A DNA stretch of 64,000 nucleotides from Cellulomonas sp. C5510. Its GTDB lineage: Bacteria > Actinomycetota > Actinomycetes > Actinomycetales > Cellulomonadaceae. Each line of letters starts with the position of its first letter. Within the stretch, counting starts at the first letter, position 1. Of this stretch, positions 12,277 to 23,355 are shown piece after piece. The notes under the pieces are model-generated. The model saw nothing but the letters and a program-made list of their open reading frames with translations, was not told where the DNA came from and made no database searches. The stretch lies in contig NZ_CP081862.1 in NCBI RefSeq assembly GCF_019797765.1, forward strand, positions 1,984,001-2,048,000. The letters run 5' to 3'. Position numbers and translations under genes: made by a program.

Positions 12277-13257
12277 ATGGCTCTGACGGCACAGGTGAAG
12301 GACGAGCTTGCGCGGCTCCAGGTCGACAAGACGTCCTGCCGGAAGGCGGAGGTGTCGGCGACGCTGCGGTTCGCGGGCGGGCTGCACATCATCTCGGGGC
12401 GCATCGTCATCGAGGCGGAGCTGGACACCGGTGCGGCCGCCCGCCGTCTGCGCACGGCCATCGCGGAGGTCTACGGCCACACGTCCGACGTGATCGTCGT
12501 CCAGGGCGGCGGCCTGCGTCGCGGCAACCGCTACGTGGTGCGCGTCGTCAAGGACGGCGAGTCGCTCGCACGCCAGACCGGCCTGCTCGACAACCGCGGC
12601 CGTCCCGTCCGGGGCCTGCCGCCGCAGATCGTCGCCGCGGGGGCGCAGGAGGCGGAGGCGGCGTGGCGTGGCGCGTTCCTGGCGCACGGCTCGCTCACGG
12701 AGCCCGGCCGGTCCTCCGCCCTCGAGGTCACCTGCCCCGGGCCGGAGGCGGCGCTCGCTCTCGTCGGCGCGGCCCGCCGGCTGCAGATCCCGGCCAAGGC
12801 GCGGGAGGTCCGGGGCATCGACCGGGTGGTCATCCGGGACGGCGACGCGATCGCCGCGATGCTGGCCCGGCTCGGGGCGCACGACACGCTGCTGGTCTGG
12901 GAGGAGCGCCGGGTCCGCCGCGAGGTACGGGGCACCGCGAACCGGCTCGCCAACTTCGACGACGCGAACCTGCGGCGCTCCGCGCGGGCGGCGGTGGCCG
13001 CCGGGGCCCGCGTCGAGCGGGCCTTCGAGATCCTCGGGCCCGACGTCCCGGAGCACCTGCGTGAGGCCGGCGAGCTGCGGCTGGCGCACAAGGAGGCGTC
13101 GCTGGAGGAGCTCGGCAAGCTCGCGGACCCGGTGCTGACCAAGGACGCCGTCGCGGGCCGGATCCGCCGCCTCCTGGCCACGGCCGACAAGCGGGCGTCG
13201 GACCTCGGGATCCCGGACACCGAGTCGGGCCTGAGCCCCGACCTGCTCGATCTCTGA
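12277..13257 (+). CDS. whiA: DNA-binding developmental regulator WhiA
   Basis: 326 residues beginning [14 protein letters not shown], the usual WhiA N-terminus; AGGA 8 nt upstream favours this ATG over one 9 bp earlier. The first about 90 residues are the WhiA N-terminal domain. The middle ([16 protein letters not shown]...) is the degenerate LAGLIDADG fold lacking nuclease residues. The C-terminal helix-turn-helix includes [15 protein letters not shown] and [27 protein letters not shown]. In Streptomyces WhiA controls division genes during sporulation; in non-sporulating actinobacteria it influences division and chromosome segregation. Confidence 0.95.
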   Translation: MALTAQVKDELARLQVDKTSCRKAEVSATLRFAGGLHIISGRIVIEAELDTGAAARRLRTAIAEVYGHTSDVIVVQGGGLRRGNRYVVRVVKDGESLARQTGLLDNRGRPVRGLPPQIVAAGAQEAEAAWRGAFLAHGSLTEPGRSSALEVTCPGPEAALALVGAARRLQIPAKAREVRGIDRVVIRDGDAIAAMLARLGAHDTLLVWEERRVRREVRGTANRLANFDDANLRRSARAAVAAGARVERAFEILGPDVPEHLREAGELRLAHKEASLEELGKLADPVLTKDAVAGRIRRLLATADKRASDLGIPDTESGLSPDLLDL

Positions 13258-13362
13258 CGCCCGGCGTCCGGGGCACGCGGGACCCGCGGACGGGACCCGC
13301 GGCAACCACGCGCGCGCTGCGGCACCGGCAGACCTAGGTCCCTGCGCCCGTGCGCGCGCGGG

Positions 13363-13370
13363 TATAGGCT
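13363..13370 (+). promoter_or_regulatory. probable gap promoter -10 region
   Basis: TATAGGCT is the only AT-rich octamer in the 247-bp whiA-gap interval and contains both TATAGG and TAGGCT. No convincing -35 is seen at 17-18 bp upstream. It implies a 5' leader of about 125 nt before gap, so control through the leader is possible but no riboswitch structure was recognised. Confidence 0.5.
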
Positions 13371-13411
13371 CTTACCCATCCGGAGACCTCGCGCGGGTCA
13401 AGATCGTGTGA

Positions 13412-14509
<1,098 letters not shown>

Positions 14510-14539
14510 CGTCGGTCACGCACCGGTAGCAACGGTCAT

Positions 14540-14585
14540 GCGTCCGCGTACGCCCGGGTCCCACGGCCCCGGCGTACGCGGACGC
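14540..14585 (+). terminator. 15-bp perfect stem hairpin between gap and pgk
   Basis: GCGTCCGCGTACGCC at 14540-14554 pairs perfectly with 14571-14585 around a 16-nt loop. It starts 31 bp after the gap stop and lies 71 bp before pgk. It may end gap transcripts, act as a partial terminator that sets the gap:pgk ratio, or protect mRNA ends. No U-run follows. Confidence 0.7.
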
Positions 14586-14656
14586 TGCTGTGACCGGACC
14601 CTGTCGGCCCCCCTCGGTCGCCGCGCGGCGGTGGCCCCCCAGCAAGGTAGGAGAGC

Positions 14657-15844
14657 ATGAAGACCATCGAGGACCTCGGCGACCTGCGCGGCAAGCGCGT
14701 GCTCGTCCGCTCCGACTTCAACGTGCCGCTCGACGGCACGACCATCACCGACGACGGCCGCATCCGCGCCGCGCTCCCGACCCTGAGGACCCTGCTCGAC
14801 GCGGGCGCCCGGGTCGTCGTGACCGCGCACCTCGGCCGCCCGAAGGGCGAGCCGGACCCGAAGTACTCGCTGGCGCCCGTCGCGGCCCGCCTGGGCGAGC
14901 TGCTCGGCCGGCCCGTCGCGCTCGCCGAGGACGTCGTGGGCGAGTCGGCCAAGGCCACCGTCGCGGCGCTCGAGGACGGGCAGATCGCCCTGCTCGAGAA
15001 CATCCGGTTCGACGCGCGCGAGACCTCGAAGGACGACGCCGTCCGCGGCGAGCTCGCCGACGAGCTGGCCCAGCTCGCCGACGCGTTCGTGTCCGACGGC
15101 TTCGGCGTCGTGCACCGCAAGCAGGCGTCGGTCTACGACGTCGCGCTGCGTCTGCCGCACGCCGCCGGGACGCTCGTCCTCACCGAGGTCGAGGCCCTGC
15201 GGAAGGCCGTCGAGGACCCGGAGCGCCCCTACGTCGTCGTCCTCGGCGGCGCGAAGGTCTCCGACAAGCTCGGTGTCATCGGCAACCTCATCACCAAGGC
15301 CGACAAGCTCCTCATCGGCGGCGGCATGATGTTCACCTTCCTCAAGGCCCAGGGTCACGAGGTCGGCTCCTCGCTGCTCGAGGAGGACCAGGTCGAGACC
15401 GTCAAGGGCTACCTCGCCCAGGCCCAGGAGGCCGGCGTCGAGATCGTCCTGCCCGTCGACACCCTCGTCGCCCCGGAGTTCGGCTCGGACGACTTCGAGG
15501 TCGTCGCCGTCGACGCGATCCCGGCCGACAAGATGGGCCTGGACATCGGCCCGAAGTCCGGCGAGCTGTTCCGCGACGCGATCCTCGGCGCCAAGACCAT
15601 CGCCTGGAACGGCCCCATGGGCGTGTTCGAGCGCGCGGCCTACGCCGGCGGCACCAAGGCCGTCGCGCAGGCGCTGGTCGACACCGACGGCTTCTCCATC
15701 GTCGGCGGCGGCGACTCGGCCGCGGCGGTCCGCCTGCTCGGCTTCGACGAGGCGGGCTTCGGCCACATCTCGACCGGCGGCGGTGCGTCGCTGGAGCTCC
15801 TGGAGGGCAAGACCCTCCCCGGCATCGCGGTCCTGGAGGACTGA
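14657..15844 (+). CDS. pgk: phosphoglycerate kinase
   Basis: 395 residues; ATG with TAGGAGA six bases upstream. Transfers phosphate from 1,3-bisphosphoglycerate to ADP. Substrate-binding [10 protein letters not shown] near the N-terminus, [17 protein letters not shown], the hinge region with [15 protein letters not shown], and the C-terminal nucleotide-binding [17 protein letters not shown] and [14 protein letters not shown] are all present. Full length. Three bases separate it from tpiA, so the two are one unit. Confidence 0.98.
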   Translation: MKTIEDLGDLRGKRVLVRSDFNVPLDGTTITDDGRIRAALPTLRTLLDAGARVVVTAHLGRPKGEPDPKYSLAPVAARLGELLGRPVALAEDVVGESAKATVAALEDGQIALLENIRFDARETSKDDAVRGELADELAQLADAFVSDGFGVVHRKQASVYDVALRLPHAAGTLVLTEVEALRKAVEDPERPYVVVLGGAKVSDKLGVIGNLITKADKLLIGGGMMFTFLKAQGHEVGSSLLEEDQVETVKGYLAQAQEAGVEIVLPVDTLVAPEFGSDDFEVVAVDAIPADKMGLDIGPKSGELFRDAILGAKTIAWNGPMGVFERAAYAGGTKAVAQALVDTDGFSIVGGGDSAAAVRLLGFDEAGFGHISTGGGASLELLEGKTLPGIAVLED

Positions 15845-15847
15845 CCC

Positions 15848-16636
<789 letters not shown>

Positions 16637-16644
16637 GCCACCCT

Positions 16645-16688
16645 GGTGGCGGGGCGGACGGGGCTGCCGCCCCTGCCGTCCCGCCACC
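16645..16688 (+). terminator. imperfect 20-bp stem hairpin after tpiA
   Basis: Bases 16645-16664 pair with 16669-16688 around a TGCC loop; 17 of 20 positions are Watson-Crick pairs and one more is a wobble. It begins 8 bp after the tpiA stop and separates the glycolytic genes from secG-rbpA. Confidence 0.75.
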
Positions 16689-16825
16689 GACCGGGGGACA
16701 CGCCCCCGGCCCGGCACCGCGTCGCTGGATTCCCCGGCGGCGCGTCGCCTACCCTGGACCGCGGTCCACACCCGACCAGGCCGTCCCGCGGCCCGGCATC
16801 CCGAGCAAGGAAGTCAGACACCGTC

Positions 16826-17068
16826 GTGACAGCCCTCACCATCGCCCTCCAGGTCCTCCTGGTGGTCACGAGCCTGCTGCTCGTCCCGCTCGTCCTGCTG
16901 CACAAGGGCAAGGGCGGTGGCCTGTCGGACATGTTCGGCGGCGGCATCACCTCCAGCGCCGGCAGCTCGGGCGTCGCGGAGCGCAACCTGAACCGCATCA
17001 CCGTGGGCGTGAGCCTGGTCTGGGCGGTCGCCATCGTGCTGCTCGGCCTCGTCGAGCGCGTGAGCTGA
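16826..17068 (+). CDS. secG: preprotein translocase subunit SecG
   Basis: 80 residues from GTG 16826; the frame is open upstream but the conserved part starts here, with CAAGGAAG about 11 nt before. Two hydrophobic helices (ALTIALQVLLVVTSLLLVPLVLL and VGVSLVWAVAIVLLGLV) flank the SecG loop HKGKGGGLSDMFGGG. SecG is the small accessory subunit of the SecYEG channel in the cytoplasmic membrane. The tpiA-secG neighbourhood is typical of Gram-positive genomes. Only 10 bp precede rbpA. Confidence 0.93.
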   Translation: MTALTIALQVLLVVTSLLLVPLVLLHKGKGGGLSDMFGGGITSSAGSSGVAERNLNRITVGVSLVWAVAIVLLGLVERVS

Positions 17069-17078
17069 GGGGGCGGAC

Positions 17079-17435
17079 ATGGCGAGCGGAAGCGCGATCC
17101 GCGGGTCCCGCGTCGGTGCGGGCCCGATGGGCGAGGCCGAGCGCGGCGACGCCGCGCCTCGGATCTGGATCTCCTACTGGTGCGCGAACGGCCACGAGAC
17201 GCGGCCGTCGTTCGCGGAGGAGGCCGCCGAGGAGGCCCCCGAGACCTGGGACTGCCCGCGCTGCGGGTTCCCCGCCGGGCAGGACCAGGCGAACCCGCCG
17301 TCGCCCGTGCGGAACGAGCCGTACAAGACGCACCTCGCGTACGTGAAGGAGCGCCGGTCCGCCGAGGACGGCGAGGCGATCCTCGACGAGGCCCTCGCGG
17401 CGCTGCGCGCACGGCGCGGCGGTCGGCTGCGCTGA
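17079..17435 (+). CDS. rbpA: RNA polymerase-binding protein RbpA
   Basis: 118 residues. RbpA is an actinobacteria-specific activator that stabilises open complexes made with the principal sigma factor. The disordered N-terminus MASGSAIRGSRVGAGPMGEAERG is the standard tail. The zinc core uses cysteines in YWCANGHE and WDCPRCGFPAG. The basic linker and sigma-interaction helix EPYKTHLAYVKERRSAEDGEAILDEAL follow. Short Arg-rich end. It lies 10 bp after secG and ends at a strong terminator. Its presence alone marks the host as an actinobacterium. Confidence 0.95.
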   Translation: MASGSAIRGSRVGAGPMGEAERGDAAPRIWISYWCANGHETRPSFAEEAAEEAPETWDCPRCGFPAGQDQANPPSPVRNEPYKTHLAYVKERRSAEDGEAILDEALAALRARRGGRLR

Positions 17436-17463
17436 GGCAGCCGGCACCGCACGACGGAGGAGG

Positions 17464-17494
17464 ACGGCCCCGCAGCGTGATGCTGCGGGGCCGT
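17464..17494 (+). terminator. 13-bp perfect stem terminator after rbpA
   Basis: ACGGCCCCGCAGC at 17464-17476 pairs with 17482-17494 around a 5-nt GTGAT loop and is followed by TCCCGT. It closes the secG-rbpA unit. Confidence 0.88.
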
Positions 17495-17503
17495 TCCCGT
17501 CAG

Positions 17504-17556
17504 CGGCGCCCGGTTCGGCGCCCGCTGACCCGGCGCGGCGCCCGGTCCGGCGCCCG
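17504..17556. repeat. direct repeat of a 21-bp G+C-rich motif
   Basis: CGGCGCCCGGTTCGGCGCCCG at 17504-17524 recurs at 17536-17556 with one change. It is part of the repeat-rich interval between rbpA and pgl; no coding frame is supported. Confidence 0.7.
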
Positions 17557-17564
17557 GTCCGGTG

Positions 17565-17628
17565 AGGTCGTCACTTCCGGCCGAGGTCGTCCCGTGGAGG
17601 TGACGACCTCGGCCGGAGGTGACGACTT
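17565..17628. repeat. 27-bp inverted repeat with internal direct repeats, rbpA-pgl spacer
   Basis: Bases 17565-17591 and 17602-17628 are inverted copies matching at 25 of 27 positions around a 10-nt spacer. The right arm region also contains two direct copies of GGAGGTGACGAC(C/T)TCGGCC. The unit is built from GGCCGAGGTCGTC and its complement. It could be a dispersed palindromic element, an operator array, or a bidirectional terminator for the convergent rbpA and pgl transcripts. No open frame is supported here. Confidence 0.8.
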
Positions 17629-17700
17629 CGGCCGGGTGCGAGGACCTCGTGCGCTGACGGCAGGGCGGCGCACGGGGGACGAGCCCGTGCGCGGTGGGGG

Positions 17701-18480
17701 TCAGCCCGCGCCGACCTCCGAGACGGCGGCGGCGTCGACCAGCCACAGCGTCCGCTCCGTGCCGCGCGCACCGGCGGCGGGCGTCCGCTCCACGGAGGCG
17801 TCCGCCAGAGCGGACGCGACCGCGCCCGCCTTCTCGGCACCGGCCGCGACGACCCACACCTCCCGGGCCGCCCGCAGGGCCTCGAACGTCAGCGACACGC
17901 GCAGCGGCGGCGGCTTGGGGGAGCCGTGCACGCCCACCGCGGGGACGCCCGTCACGCCGAGCGCCTCGTGACCGGGGAACAGCGACGCGACGTGGCCGTC
18001 CGGCCCCATGCCGAGCATGAGCACGTCGAAGGCCGGCACGTCCGCGCCGTCGGGGGCGAAGGCGGCGAGCTCCGCGGCGTACGCGGCGGCGGCGTCCTCC
18101 GGGGTCGCGACGCCGGCGGCCTCGTCGAGCGGGCGCACCGGGTGGACGTTCGCGACCGGCAGGGCGTCGCCGAGCGCGTCGAGCAGGGCGTCACGCGCCT
18201 GGGTCTCGTTGCGGTCGGCGTGACCGTCGGGCAGGAACCGCTCGTCGCCCCACCACAGGTGCACGCCGGACCAGTCCACGGCGTCGCGGGCCGGTGACGC
18301 GGCGACGGCCGCGAGGGTCGCGATGCCGACCGTGCCTCCCGTGAGCACCACGTGCACCGGGGCGGTCGCCGACTGCAGGTCGACCAACCGGGTGATGAGC
18401 CGCGCCGCGGTGGCCTCGGCGAGCACCGTGGCGTCCGGGTGGACCAGCACGGTGCGCGGCGCGCCGGCCCCGGCCGTCAC
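17701..18480 (-). CDS. pgl: 6-phosphogluconolactonase
   Basis: 259 residues from GTG 18480, overlapping the opcA stop by 4 bp. Hydrolyses 6-phosphogluconolactone in the oxidative pentose phosphate pathway. The conserved VVLTGGTVGIATL, WSGVHLWWGDERFLP and LMLGMGPDGHVASLFPGH motifs of the DevB/Pgl family are all present, with the catalytic His in GHVASLF. Last gene of the tal-zwf-opcA-pgl operon. Confidence 0.95.
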   Translation of the reverse strand: MTAGAGAPRTVLVHPDATVLAEATAARLITRLVDLQSATAPVHVVLTGGTVGIATLAAVAASPARDAVDWSGVHLWWGDERFLPDGHADRNETQARDALLDALGDALPVANVHPVRPLDEAAGVATPEDAAAAYAAELAAFAPDGADVPAFDVLMLGMGPDGHVASLFPGHEALGVTGVPAVGVHGSPKPPPLRVSLTFEALRAAREVWVVAAGAEKAGAVASALADASVERTPAAGARGTERTLWLVDAAAVSEVGAG

Positions 18481-19394
18481 GCGCCCACCTTCGTCAGGCC
18501 CTTGCGCAGCACCTCGCCGTAGACCTCGTCGGCGTCGAGCCGACGGAGCTCCTCGGCCAGGCACTCGCGCAGCTGCCGGATGGGCAGCGCGATGCGGTGC
18601 TCGGGCTGCTCGGGCTGGCGCAGCGCGGCGGTCTTGCCGTCGGGCCGGTCCAGCACGATCGGCCCGGACCGGCGCTCGAGGCGCACCTGGGTGATCGCCG
18701 GGGCGTCGGCCTGCCGCTCGATCTCGACCGGGCAGTTCAGCGCCCACCCGAGCCACGCCGCCATCAGGTCGACGGACGGGTGCGTGCTCTCACCGGCGAC
18801 CACGGCGCGCTGCACGGGCTCGAACGGCGGCTGGTCGAGCGTCGCGGCGATGAGGCCGCGCCACAGCGTCGTCCGCGTCCACGCGAGGTCGGTGTCGCCC
18901 TCCGCGTAGGTCTCCGCGAGCCGGTGCAGCGTCCGGGAGGGGTGCGCGCACTCCGTGGAGTCGGTGATCCGGCGCCGGGCGAGCTGCCCGATGGGGTGCT
19001 GCGCCGGGACCTCCGGCACGTCGTACGGCCACCAGGCGACGATGGGCGCGTCCGGGAGCAGCAGCGGCAGCACGAGCGTGTCGAGGTGCCGCGCCTGCGC
19101 CTGCGACGGCTGCAGGACGACCACCTCGGAGGCGCCGGCGTCGCCGCCGAGCCGGATCTGCGCGTCCAGCTCGGAGTCGTCGCCCGGACGCTCCTCGGTC
19201 AGCACGATGACGCGGCACGGGTGCTCGCGGGAGGCGTCGTTCGCGGCGGCGATCGCGTCCTCCGGGTCGTGCGGGCCGACGTCGATGATGAGCGTGAGCA
19301 CGCGACCGAGGGCGACGGCGCCGCCTTCGTCCCGCTCCTGCACCAGCCGCTTGTTGATGTCGCGGGTGGTCGTCTTCGGCAGGTCGATGATCAC
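18477..19394 (-). CDS. opcA: glucose-6-phosphate dehydrogenase assembly protein OpcA
   Basis: 305 residues from GTG 19394, with GGAGG 6 nt upstream and a 4-bp overlap with the zwf stop. Begins [17 protein letters not shown], the usual OpcA N-terminus, and carries CRVIVLTEERPGDDSELDAQI and PIVAWWPYDVP. OpcA occurs in actinobacteria and cyanobacteria and is needed for full G6PDH activity, as an assembly or allosteric partner of Zwf. It lies directly after zwf, as expected for a protein partner. Confidence 0.95.
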   Translation of the reverse strand: MIIDLPKTTTRDINKRLVQERDEGGAVALGRVLTLIIDVGPHDPEDAIAAANDASREHPCRVIVLTEERPGDDSELDAQIRLGGDAGASEVVVLQPSQAQARHLDTLVLPLLLPDAPIVAWWPYDVPEVPAQHPIGQLARRRITDSTECAHPSRTLHRLAETYAEGDTDLAWTRTTLWRGLIAATLDQPPFEPVQRAVVAGESTHPSVDLMAAWLGWALNCPVEIERQADAPAITQVRLERRSGPIVLDRPDGKTAALRQPEQPEHRIALPIRQLRECLAEELRRLDADEVYGEVLRKGLTKVGA

Positions 19395-20932
19395 GGTCGC
19401 CTCCAGGCTCGTCCGTCGCGCTCCATCATGCGGTCGGCCGACTCCGGCCCCCAGGTGCCGGCGCGGTACGCGTCCGGTCGGCCCCTGCCCGCCCAGTAGG
19501 ACGTGATGGGGTCGAGGATCTTCCAGGAGAGCTCGACCTCCTCGTGCCGCGGGAACAGCGGCGGGTCGCCCAGCAGCACGTCGAGGATCAGGCGCTCGTA
19601 CGCCTCGGGCGACGCCTCCGTGAACGAGTGGCCGTAGCCGAAGTCCATCGTGACGTCGCGGACCTCCATCGCCGTGCCGGGGACCTTCGCACCGAACCGC
19701 AGGGTCACGCCCTCGTCCGGCTGCACGCGGATGACGAGCGCGTTCTTGCCGAGCTCCTCGGTGGCGGTGGACTCGAACGGCAGGTGCGGCGCCTTCTTGA
19801 ACACCACCGCGATCTCCGTGACGCGCCGGCCCAGCCGCTTGCCGGTGCGCAGGTAGAAGGGCACGCCGGCCCAGCGGCGGGTGTCGACGTCGACGCGGAT
19901 GGCGGCGAACGTCTCCGTGGTCGAGTTCGGGTCGAAGCCGCCCTCGTCGAGGTAGCCGACGACGCGCTCGCCGCCCTGCCACCCGGCGGCGTACTGGCCG
20001 CGCGCGGTGTGCTTGCCGAGGTCCTTCGGGAGCCGGACCGCGGAGAGCACCTTGATCTTCTCGGCGGTGAGGTCCTTCGCGTCGAACGTGACGGGCTCCT
20101 CCATCGCGGTGAGCGCGAGGAGCTGCAGCAGGTGGTTCTGGATGACGTCGCGGGCCGCGCCGATGCCGTCGTAGTACCCGGCGCGGCCGCCGACGCCGAT
20201 GTCCTCGGCCATCGTGATCTGCACGTGGTCGACGTAGTTGGCGTTCCAGATCGGCTCGAACATCTGGTTCGCGAACCGCAGCGCCAGCAGGTTCTGGACC
20301 GTCTCCTTGCCCAGGTAGTGGTCGATGCGGAACACGTCGTCCGGGCTGAACACCTCGGACACCACGTCGTTGAGCTCACGCGCGGACTGCAGGTCGTGCC
20401 CGAACGGCTTCTCGATGACGACGCGCCGCCAGGCGCCCTCGACCGGCTGCGACAGGCCGGATCGCGAGAGCTGCTTGCAGACCACCGGGAACGCGCTGGG
20501 AGGTACCGACAGGTAGAACGCGTGGTTGCCCGCCGTGCCGCGCGACACGTCGAGGTCCTCGACCGTCGTGCGGAGGCGGTCGAACGCGTCGTCGTCGTCG
20601 AACGAGCCCTGGACGAACCGGATGCCCTCGGAGAGCTGCCGCCACGTGGCCTCGCGGAACGGGGTGCGGGCGTGCTCCTTCACGGAGTCGTGGACGATCT
20701 GGGCGAAGTCCTGGTCCTCCCAGTCGCGCCGCGCGAAGCCGGTGAGCGCGAAGCCGGGGGGCAGTAGGCCGCGGTTGGTGAGGTCGTACACCGCGGGCAT
20801 GAGCTTCTTGCGGGCGAGGTCACCGGTGACACCGAAGATCACGAGGCCCGACGGGCCGGCGATCCGGGGGAGCCGGCGGTCCCGGGGGTCGCGCAGGGGG
20901 TTGTGCTCGGGCGTGACCTTCGCGGGCCTCAC
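19391..20932 (-). CDS. zwf: glucose-6-phosphate 1-dehydrogenase
   Basis: 513 residues from GTG 20932, overlapping the tal stop (GTGA). Rossmann motif [19 protein letters not shown], the EKPFGHD motif, the active-site RIDHYLGKE, and the C-terminal substrate and dimer regions ([10 protein letters not shown]) are intact. It oxidises glucose-6-phosphate with NADP and opens the oxidative pentose phosphate pathway. Normal length. Position between tal and opcA matches the actinobacterial operon. Confidence 0.98.
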   Translation of the reverse strand: MRPAKVTPEHNPLRDPRDRRLPRIAGPSGLVIFGVTGDLARKKLMPAVYDLTNRGLLPPGFALTGFARRDWEDQDFAQIVHDSVKEHARTPFREATWRQLSEGIRFVQGSFDDDDAFDRLRTTVEDLDVSRGTAGNHAFYLSVPPSAFPVVCKQLSRSGLSQPVEGAWRRVVIEKPFGHDLQSARELNDVVSEVFSPDDVFRIDHYLGKETVQNLLALRFANQMFEPIWNANYVDHVQITMAEDIGVGGRAGYYDGIGAARDVIQNHLLQLLALTAMEEPVTFDAKDLTAEKIKVLSAVRLPKDLGKHTARGQYAAGWQGGERVVGYLDEGGFDPNSTTETFAAIRVDVDTRRWAGVPFYLRTGKRLGRRVTEIAVVFKKAPHLPFESTATEELGKNALVIRVQPDEGVTLRFGAKVPGTAMEVRDVTMDFGYGHSFTEASPEAYERLILDVLLGDPPLFPRHEEVELSWKILDPITSYWAGRGRPDAYRAGTWGPESADRMMERDGRAWRRP

Positions 20933-22047
20933 TCGGTCACCTGGCCCAGGCCGTCCTGCACCGTCTCGAGGAGCTCCGTCCAGGACTTCTCGAACTTCTC
21001 GACGCCCTCGCGCTCGAGCTGGTCGGTGACCTCGTCGATCGAGATGCCCAGCGCGGCGAGCCCCTCGACGACCCGCTGCGCCTCGGCCTGAGTGCCCGTG
21101 ACCGTGTCGCCCTGGAAGTCGCCGTGGTCGGCGACGGCCTGGAGGGTCGCCTCCGGCATCGTGTTGACGACGCCCGCGACGACGAGCTCGTCGACGTAGC
21201 GCGTGTCGGGGTAGGCCTTGTCCTTGACGCCGGTGGACGCCCACAGCGGGCGCTGCGGCTTCGCGCCGGCCGCCGCGAGGGCCTGCCAGCGGTCTCCCGC
21301 CACGACCTCCTGGTACACCCCGTACGCGAGGCGGGCGTTCGCGATGGCCGCCTTCCCGCGCAGCGCGGCGGCCTCGGGGGAGCCGATCTCGTCCAGGCGC
21401 GGGTCGATCGCCGCGTCGACGCGCGAGACGAAGAACGACGCGACCGAGGCGATGGGCGCGAGGTCGTGCCCGTTGGCGCGGGCACGCTCCATGCCGTCGA
21501 GGAACGCGTCGAGCACGGCGCGGTAGCGCTCGAGCGAGAAGATCAGCGTGACGTTGACGCTGATCCCGTCGGCGAGCACGTCGGAGATGGCCTGCAGCCC
21601 GTCCAGCGTCGCCGGGATCTTGATGAAGACGTTCGGGCGGTCGATCGTCGACCACAGCGCGCGGGCGGAGTCGGCGGTGGCCTGCGCGTCCTGCGCGAGC
21701 CGCGGGTCGACCTCGATGGAGACGCGGCCGTCGACGCCGTCGGTCCGGTCGTGGACGGGGCGCAGGACGTCCGCGGCCTCGCGCACGTCGTCCGTGGTGA
21801 TCGCGAAGACCGCGCCGTCCACGTCGGTGCCCTGCGCGGCGAGCTGCCGGAGCTGCTCGTCGTACGCGTCGCCCTTCGCGAGCGCGCTGGCGAAGATCGT
21901 CGGGTTGGTGGTCACCCCCACGACGCGGCGCTCGGCCACGAGCTGCTCCAGGTTGCCGGTGCGCAGCCGCTCCCGCGAGAGGTCGTCCAGCCAGACCGCG
22001 ACGCCGGCGTCGGCCACCTGGTCGAGCGGCGTGGTGCCCTGAGTCAT
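20929..22047 (-). CDS. tal: transaldolase
   Basis: 372 residues from ATG 22047, with GAGGTGG about 8 nt upstream; the frame is open further up but the conserved part starts here. [20 protein letters not shown] and the Schiff-base lysine segment NVFIKIPAT mark the actinobacterial long-type transaldolase; [13 protein letters not shown] and [20 protein letters not shown] are also present. It transfers dihydroxyacetone units in the non-oxidative pentose phosphate pathway. First gene of the operon here: tkt, which often precedes tal, is absent and ctaB lies upstream in the opposite direction. Confidence 0.97.
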   Translation of the reverse strand: MTQGTTPLDQVADAGVAVWLDDLSRERLRTGNLEQLVAERRVVGVTTNPTIFASALAKGDAYDEQLRQLAAQGTDVDGAVFAITTDDVREAADVLRPVHDRTDGVDGRVSIEVDPRLAQDAQATADSARALWSTIDRPNVFIKIPATLDGLQAISDVLADGISVNVTLIFSLERYRAVLDAFLDGMERARANGHDLAPIASVASFFVSRVDAAIDPRLDEIGSPEAAALRGKAAIANARLAYGVYQEVVAGDRWQALAAAGAKPQRPLWASTGVKDKAYPDTRYVDELVVAGVVNTMPEATLQAVADHGDFQGDTVTGTQAEAQRVVEGLAALGISIDEVTDQLEREGVEKFEKSWTELLETVQDGLGQVTE

Positions 22048-22363
22048 CGTCGTGCCACCTCGTTTCTCGTCCCGCACGGACCGGGACGTCGACGGACGGG
22101 CGCCCGGTCGGGGGGCCGGGCACCGGTCACGCCGGGCGGTGCTCCGCTGCGCCTGGCGTGCGGTTTCGAGCCTAGACCCGAGCACGGGCGATCGCCGGTC
22201 CGTCCACAGCCCGGAGGCGCTGGGGCGACGGACGTCACACCTCTGGGACCGAGGTCCCATGCGCGCGACGGCGCCCTCTGCTGCCGAAAGGGCCGTACGA
22301 TGGCGGGAACCATCCGCTGGCGGACCGCCGCGGGGCCGAGCGACAGGGGCGGAGGACCGGAGC
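22048..22363. promoter_or_regulatory. divergent tal/ctaB promoter region
   Basis: 316 bp with no gene. On the minus strand TAGGCT (complement of 22169-22174) is a likely tal -10, giving a leader of about 115 nt. On the plus strand TACGAT (22296-22301) is a likely ctaB -10, giving a leader of about 55 nt. Between them an inverted repeat TGGGACCGAGGTCCCA (22244-22259; 7-bp arms, 2-nt spacer) is a candidate operator for an unknown regulator. No small ORF with a ribosome site is seen. Confidence 0.5.
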
Positions 22364-23329
22364 GTGCGCACCATGAGCCCTGCCGCTCCCGCCGGGTCCT
22401 CCCGCCCGCAGGTGCGGCCGGCGGGCGCCGACGCGGGTCCGCGGACGCTGCGCCGCCGGCTCGGTGCCTACGTCGCCCTGACCAAGCCGCGCGTGATCGA
22501 GCTGCTGCTCGTCACGACGCTGCCGACGATGATCCTCGCGCAGGGAGGGTTCCCGCCGATCGGGCTCGTGCTGGCCACCCTCGTCGGGGGCGCGGCGGCC
22601 GCGGGCTCCGCGAACGTCCTCAACTGCTACCTCGACCGCGACATCGACCAGGTCATGAACCGGACGAAGCGCCGCCCGCTGGTCACGGGGGAGGTGACAC
22701 CGCTCGCGGCGCTGCTGTTCGGCCTGGCGCTCGGCGTGGCGTCGCTCACGTGGCTCGCCCTGGTGGTCAACGTGCCGTCCGCGCTGCTGACCGGTGCCGC
22801 GATCCTCATCTACGTCGTCGGCTACACGATGATCCTCAAGCGCCGCACCCCGCAGAACATCGTGTGGGGGGGCGCGGCGGGCTGCATGCCCGTGCTCATC
22901 GGCTGGTCCTCGGTCACCGGGGGCCTGTCGTGGGCCGCGGTGCTGCTGTTCGGCGTGATCTTCTTCTGGACGCCGCCGCACTACTGGCCGCTGTCGATGA
23001 AGTTCCGCAAGGACTACGCCGCGGCGGGCGTCCCCATGCTGCCGGTCGTCGCCGCCGAGGCGAAGGTCGCACGCGAGATGATCGCCTACACGATCGCGAT
23101 GATCGCCTGCTCGCTGCTGCTCGTCCCGGTCGCCGGCATGACCTGGGTGTACGCGGTCGTCGCGGCAGGGCTCGGCGCGTGGTTCCTCGGGTCGACCATC
23201 GCGCTGTACCGTCGCGCGCAGGACCCGAGCCGCGGCCGGTTGCGCGCGATGTCGGTGTTCCACGGGTCGATCACGTACCTGTCGCTGCTGTCCGTCGCGG
23301 TGGCGGTGGACGTGTTCCTCCCGCTGTAG
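22364..23329 (+). CDS. ctaB: protoheme IX farnesyltransferase (heme O synthase)
   Basis: 321 residues from GTG 22364, preferred because GGAGG ends 8 nt upstream; an ATG at 22373 is the alternative. UbiA-superfamily integral membrane prenyltransferase with eight to nine hydrophobic segments. The first Asp-rich motif is [20 protein letters not shown] and the second region holds [13 protein letters not shown]. It farnesylates heme B to heme O for cytochrome oxidase. In actinobacteria ctaB commonly lies next to the tkt-tal operon in the divergent direction, as here next to tal. Confidence 0.96.
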   Translation: MRTMSPAAPAGSSRPQVRPAGADAGPRTLRRRLGAYVALTKPRVIELLLVTTLPTMILAQGGFPPIGLVLATLVGGAAAAGSANVLNCYLDRDIDQVMNRTKRRPLVTGEVTPLAALLFGLALGVASLTWLALVVNVPSALLTGAAILIYVVGYTMILKRRTPQNIVWGGAAGCMPVLIGWSSVTGGLSWAAVLLFGVIFFWTPPHYWPLSMKFRKDYAAAGVPMLPVVAAEAKVAREMIAYTIAMIACSLLLVPVAGMTWVYAVVAAGLGAWFLGSTIALYRRAQDPSRGRLRAMSVFHGSITYLSLLSVAVAVDVFLPL

Positions 23330-23355
23330 GCGGACGTCGGACCGGGAGGACGGCC

